A stretch of DNA of 10,263 bases from positions 1 through 10,263 of the forward strand of contig CAZCBD010000099.1 in the NCBI GenBank assembly GCA_964496755.1. The letters run 5' to 3'. Shown here piece after piece: positions 6,644 through 10,263 of the stretch. The DNA is from CAZCBD01 sp964496755. Its GTDB lineage: Bacteria; Bacteroidota; Ignavibacteria; Ignavibacteriales; Melioribacteraceae. The notes beneath the pieces are model-generated. The model worked only from the letters and a program-made list of their open reading frames with translations, did not search any database and was not told the origin of the DNA. Both the position numbers and the translations under genes were made by a program. The number at the start of each line of letters is the position of its first letter. Within the stretch, counting starts at the first letter, position 1.

Positions 6644-7158
6644 CAGCATTAGAAAATTTGCAACTTTTTTATAAACAAGTTGATACATTGGCAAATCACC
6701 TAACAAAAGAAAATTCGGACTTTATTAATTGTAAACAAGGATGTAGTGATTGCTGCATCGATGAAATTACGGTTTTCACAATTGAAGCAAAAAATATAAA
6801 ATGTAATGAAAAAAAATTTTTGTCTAATAATACACCAACAATTAAAGGCAAGTGTGTGTTTCTATCTAAAAACAACGAATGCGGAATTTATAAAAACAGA
6901 CCTTACGTGTGCAGAACGCAAGGCCTTCCATTAAGATGGTTCGATGAACTTGAAACCGGCGAATTAATTGAATATCGTGATATCTGCCCTGTCAATGAAC
7001 CCGAAGAAAAATTAGTGAATTTATCATCGGAAAAATTTTACTTGATAGGGAGTTTTGAAACTCAACTTCAAAATCTTCAAAAACAATATTGCGATGAAAT
7101 AAATAAAAAGGAAAATTATTTTGAACGTATAAAACTAAGAGATTTATTTAAAAAATAA
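6640..7158 (+). CDS. CxxxCxxCC (YkgJ/UPF0153-like) putative metal-cluster protein
   Basis: A 172-residue soluble protein of the family once called Fe-S oxidoreductase-like or YkgJ. It has an N-terminal CKQGCSDCC (C31, C35, C38, C39) and later cysteines in KGKCVFL (C72), NECGIY (C81), RPYVCRTQGLPL (C91) and RDICP (C116). The CxIY-x-RPxxCR arrangement is the family hallmark, and the conserved cysteines are thought to bind zinc or an iron-sulfur cluster. Its biochemical role is unknown. One further cysteine (C55) may not be conserved. It starts at TTG overlapping the dacB stop and is followed after 13 bases by cstA, so it is probably the middle of a dacB-ykgJ-cstA transcript. No membrane segment or signal peptide is visible. 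The family call is firm, the function is not. Confidence 0.87.
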   Translation: MTALENLQLFYKQVDTLANHLTKENSDFINCKQGCSDCCIDEITVFTIEAKNIKCNEKKFLSNNTPTIKGKCVFLSKNNECGIYKNRPYVCRTQGLPLRWFDELETGELIEYRDICPVNEPEEKLVNLSSEKFYLIGSFETQLQNLQKQYCDEINKKENYFERIKLRDLFKK

Positions 7159-7171
7159 GTGGAGAAAATTA

Positions 7172-8770
7172 ATGAACATTTTACCTGTTTTTTTAATTGG
7201 CTACTCAGCTTTAATTCTTGGTTATAAATTTTTGCGCAAAAGTGTAACATCAAATTTTTTACCGAATGATTCGATTCCGACTCCGGCAAATAAATTAAAT
7301 GATAATAGGGATTTTATTCCTACTCGCAAAGGAGTTTTATTTGGACACCATTTTATGTCGATTGCCGGAACAAGTCCGATAATAGCATCAATCGTCGGTT
7401 TAATTTGGGGATGGGGTCCGGCATTGCTTTGGATGGTACTTGGTGTACTTTTCATTGGCGCAGTTCATGATTATTATTCTCTAATGCTTTCGGTACGCCA
7501 TCAAGGTAAATCAATGGGTGAAGTTGCCAAGGAAGAATTAGGACCAATTTCAGGTAAGCTGGTAAGCTTGGTTTTAGCTTTCGGCGGTATTTTGGTTTAT
7601 GCAATCTTTCTTTCAATAATTGCAAGTACGCTTGAAAAAATGCCGACTGCCGTTTGGCCAACAATTGCTTTAATTCCAATTGCAATGCTATGCGGAATCA
7701 TGCTTAAAAAAGGCATCGGATTAAGCTTAACAACTATTGTTGGAATAGCTTTAACTTTTTTGTTTGTTTGGATTGGAATTAATAATCCAATAGAAGCATC
7801 CTCGGATTTTTGGGCATATTTCTTTTTAAGCTATACCTTTATTGCTATCTATGTTCCCGTTTGGATATTACTTCAACCTCGTGATTATTTAAATTTTGCA
7901 ATTCTTGGCATAGGATTATTAATCGGTTTTATAGGACTTTTAATTGGAATGCCCGAAATAAAAATGCCTTTCTTCCATAGTTTTTTCAGTGATATAAGAG
8001 GTCCTTTGTGGCCAATGTTGTTTGTTACTATTTCCTGTGGGGCAGCTTCCGGATGGCATGCACTAATTTCAAGTGGCACAACTTCCAAACAACTTGCAAA
8101 AGAATCTCATGCATTTCCTGTAGCTTACGGCGGAATGCTTGGAGAAACCGTAATGGCCGTACTTTCCGCATCACTTGTTTTTACCGCTTTTAGTTATTCG
8201 GATTTTACAAGCAAAACTCTTTCAAGCGCAGTTATAAGTCAACTCTTTTCAAAAGGTTTGGGTGAAGCAATGGCACATCTGGGAATACCTGTGGTTGTTG
8301 GTGTTACTACCGGAGCATTGGCTTTAACCGCTTTAACTTTAACTACTTTGGACTCTTTTGCCAGAACAAGTCGGTATGTGGTTCAAGAACTTGGTAAAAA
8401 TACTTTTCTAAAAAAGAATTTATCTTCAAGTATGTTTGTTGCTCTAGTCGGATTTATTTTATTTAAATTTGTTCCGTTTATCGAATTATGGAATGGTTTG
8501 GTTCTTGGAGGATTAATGATTTTAATTATTCCTTTCACAATTCTTTTTGTTTCACATAAAAAGAAAAAAGATAAAAGCTTTTATTTACATGTAGTTTTAC
8601 CCTTAGTTTTCTTACTCCCAACTACTACTGCAGGTTTGCTTTACCTTTTTTATAAATATCTTATCGGTATTAAAATTATAAGTTTAATTTTAATACTATT
8701 TTTAATGGCTCTCTTAATTAGTCTTTTAATTGAATCAATAAAACGATATACAAAAAATAAAATCACTTAA
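7172..8770 (+). CDS. cstA: Carbon starvation protein A family transporter (CstA, short form)
   Basis: An inner-membrane transporter of the CstA/BtsT family, whose characterised members import peptides or pyruvate. The 532 residues fit the short form found in many anaerobes; enterobacterial CstA is about 700. Family signatures are VLFGHHFMSIAGTSPI (55-70), AVHDYYSLMLSVRHQG (97-112), LLQPRDYLN (233-241) and the block CGAASGWHALISSGTTSKQL (289-308). I count roughly 13 to 15 hydrophobic segments, including 3-19, 68-96, 130-152, 164-178, 185-202, 213-234, 243-260, 415-455 and 470-520. The C-terminus ends in basic residues, consistent with a cytoplasmic tail. The ATG has GGAG at 7161-7164, 7 bases upstream. 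It lies 13 bases after the cysteine-cluster gene and 30 bases before the FAD oxidase gene. Whether the substrate is peptide or pyruvate cannot be read from the sequence. Confidence 0.95.
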   Translation: MNILPVFLIGYSALILGYKFLRKSVTSNFLPNDSIPTPANKLNDNRDFIPTRKGVLFGHHFMSIAGTSPIIASIVGLIWGWGPALLWMVLGVLFIGAVHDYYSLMLSVRHQGKSMGEVAKEELGPISGKLVSLVLAFGGILVYAIFLSIIASTLEKMPTAVWPTIALIPIAMLCGIMLKKGIGLSLTTIVGIALTFLFVWIGINNPIEASSDFWAYFFLSYTFIAIYVPVWILLQPRDYLNFAILGIGLLIGFIGLLIGMPEIKMPFFHSFFSDIRGPLWPMLFVTISCGAASGWHALISSGTTSKQLAKESHAFPVAYGGMLGETVMAVLSASLVFTAFSYSDFTSKTLSSAVISQLFSKGLGEAMAHLGIPVVVGVTTGALALTALTLTTLDSFARTSRYVVQELGKNTFLKKNLSSSMFVALVGFILFKFVPFIELWNGLVLGGLMILIIPFTILFVSHKKKKDKSFYLHVVLPLVFLLPTTTAGLLYLFYKYLIGIKIISLILILFLMALLISLLIESIKRYTKNKIT

Positions 8771-8800
8771 AAATTAAATTCGGGAATTATAAATATTATA

Positions 8801-10263
8801 ATGTTAAATTTTTCAAACTTAAAATATAAATTATCGGGTGATTTGTTTACCGATGAAATTCATTTAATTCAATATTCAACCGACGCATCGGTATATAAAG
8901 AAAAGCCGATTGCTGTTCTCAGACCTAAAAATAATTCCGATATTAAACACGTAATTCAATTTGCACATGAAAACAATGTTCCGATAATTCCCAGAGGAGC
9001 CGGAACCTCTTTAGCAGGACAAGTAGTTGGAAAAGCTATTATTGTTGATGTTTCAACTTATTTAAAGAATATAATTGAAGTTAACAAAACAGAAAAATGG
9101 GTTCGTCTTCAACCCGGTGTTGTACTCGATGAATTAAATCAACACCTTGAGCAATTTGATTTATTTTTTGGACCTGAAACATCAACTTCAAATCGATGTA
9201 ATATTGGCGGAATGATTGGAAATAATTCTTGCGGATCACACTCATTAATTTACGGAAGCACTCGCGATCATTTATTATCAATAAAAGGATTTCTTCCTAA
9301 CGGTTCGGAAGTTGAATTTACTGATTTAACACCAACAGAATTTCAAAACAAACTTCATCTACAAAATCTCGAAGGCAATATCTACAGAGGTATTAATTCG
9401 ATGCTTTCTTCGCCCGAAAACAAAAAGGAAATATTAAATGAATTTCCAAATCCGAAAATAAATAGAAGAAATACCGGTTATGCTTTGGATTTATTACTTG
9501 ATACGGAAATCTTTTCCAAGTCAAAAAACAAATTTAATTTCTGCAAATTAATTGCAGGCTCCGAGGGTACATTAATTTTCATAACGGAAATAAAATTAAA
9601 TTTAGTTGATTTACCCCCAAAAGAAAAAGCTGTTGTTTGTGTTCATTGTAAAACAATAGAAGAATCATTTAAAGCAAATTTAATTGCTTTAAAATATAAC
9701 CCGACCGCAATTGAATTAATCGACAAATATATTATTGAATGCACAAAAGATAATCTTACTCAACAAAAGAATCGTGACTTTATTGAAGGTAGCCCTGCGG
9801 CAATCTTAGTTGTTGAATTTGCTGAAAAATCTGAAACTGAAATAATAAAAAAAACAGAAGCAATGGAAAAAGAATTCCGAAAAAATAACTTCGGTTACAG
9901 TTTTCCTGTTTTGTTTGGCAATACAATAAATAAAGTTTGGAATCTCAGAAAAGCCGGCCTCGGCCTGTTATCAAATGTACCGGGAGATGCAAAACCCGTT
10001 GCAGTAATTGAAGACACTGCCGTATTACCTAAAGACTTACCGAATTATATGCAAGAATTTGCTGAGATTATGAAAGGTTTTAAAAAAGATTGTGTCTATT
10101 ATGCACATATTGCTACAGGTGAAATTCACTTGCGTCCGGTCTTAAATCTAAAACAAGCCGAAGATGTAAAACTCTTTCATGATATCGGTAAAACAATTGC
10201 AATGCTTGTAAAAAAATATAACGGCTCTCTTAGTGGCGAGCACGGCGACGGTCGTTTACGCGG
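8801..10263 (+). CDS. FAD-linked oxidase, GlcD/YdiJ type, 5' part (runs off window)
   Basis: The frame is open from ATG 8801 to the window end, 487 codons plus two bases. It encodes a PCMH-type FAD-binding domain: IIPRGAGTSLAGQ (62-74) binds the FAD pyrophosphate, GPETSTSNRCNIGGMIGNNS (124-143) is the second FAD signature, and LIAGSEGTL (250-258) follows. The FAD-oxidase C-terminal domain comes next, with HIATGEIHLRP (436-446) and SGEHGDGRLR (478-487), whose histidines bind substrate or metal. Known members oxidise D-lactate, glycolate or D-2-hydroxyglutarate to the 2-oxoacid. Reaching GEHGDG at residue 480 fits either the two-domain enzyme or the longer YdiJ-like form (about 1000 residues) with a C-terminal iron-sulfur part beyond the window. 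The DLFF and RRNTGYALD details favour the longer form. Shine-Dalgarno is weak. It lies 30 bases after cstA, probably in the same operon. Confidence 0.93.
   Translation, partial: MLNFSNLKYKLSGDLFTDEIHLIQYSTDASVYKEKPIAVLRPKNNSDIKHVIQFAHENNVPIIPRGAGTSLAGQVVGKAIIVDVSTYLKNIIEVNKTEKWVRLQPGVVLDELNQHLEQFDLFFGPETSTSNRCNIGGMIGNNSCGSHSLIYGSTRDHLLSIKGFLPNGSEVEFTDLTPTEFQNKLHLQNLEGNIYRGINSMLSSPENKKEILNEFPNPKINRRNTGYALDLLLDTEIFSKSKNKFNFCKLIAGSEGTLIFITEIKLNLVDLPPKEKAVVCVHCKTIEESFKANLIALKYNPTAIELIDKYIIECTKDNLTQQKNRDFIEGSPAAILVVEFAEKSETEIIKKTEAMEKEFRKNNFGYSFPVLFGNTINKVWNLRKAGLGLLSNVPGDAKPVAVIEDTAVLPKDLPNYMQEFAEIMKGFKKDCVYYAHIATGEIHLRPVLNLKQAEDVKLFHDIGKTIAMLVKKYNGSLSGEHGDGRLR

Noticed and set aside
8008..8193. 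A 61-codon plus-strand frame inside cstA
   Set aside because: It is out of frame within the most conserved CstA block and encodes a Cys/Arg-rich sequence of the kind seen in shifted frames.
9081..9281. A 66-codon minus-strand open frame opposite the FAD oxidase
   Set aside because: It is fully antisense to the conserved FAD-binding signatures, has no ribosome binding site of note and no recognisable motif.

Overview
The window is an AT-rich bacterial chromosome segment (about one third G+C by eye). It is densely coded, with ten genes plus a fragment and no gene-free stretch longer than about 100 bases. I see no insertion sequences, tRNAs, rRNAs, CRISPR arrays or phage genes. The gene content and protein style suggest the Bacteroidota/Chlorobiota group: a DUF1015-serC neighbourhood, an N-terminal lipoprotein, PBP4, a short CstA and a long FAD-linked oxidase. 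Clear Shine-Dalgarno sequences precede several genes, which are usually weak in classical Bacteroidia, so an Ignavibacteria-like member is my best guess. That assignment is inference and no single marker settles it.

Layout. (1) 1-1257, plus strand: the 3' end of a DUF1015-type gene, then serC (phosphoserine aminotransferase), closed by a strong intrinsic terminator at 1265-1288. (2) 1289-2629, plus strand: a small lipoprotein whose start codon touches the terminator T-tract, a stand-alone RsbRD-N-like helical domain protein, and an ArsC/Spx-fold protein that has lost its cysteine. (3) 3977-2652, minus strand: two HAD-superfamily phosphatases in tandem, convergent with region 2 and divergent from region 4. 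(4) 4076-5107, plus strand: class II fructose-bisphosphate aldolase with its own terminator. (5) 5195-10263, plus strand: PBP4-type D-alanyl-D-alanine carboxypeptidase, a CxxxCxxCC protein with a TTG start overlapping the previous stop, a CstA-family transporter, and a FAD-linked oxidase (GlcD/YdiJ type) that runs off the window.

How the genes work together. Most of the window is housekeeping: serine synthesis, glycolysis/gluconeogenesis, cell-wall trimming and small-phosphate-ester hydrolysis. The last region groups a transporter of a family that imports peptides or pyruvate with an oxidase of a family acting on D-2-hydroxyacids such as D-lactate. A role in using small carbon compounds is plausible but unproven.

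I did not find a convincing undescribed system. The points most worth a second look are the lipoprotein start codon and ribosome binding site embedded in the serC terminator, the cysteine-less ArsC/Spx homologue, and the isolated RsbRD-N-like sensor domain.
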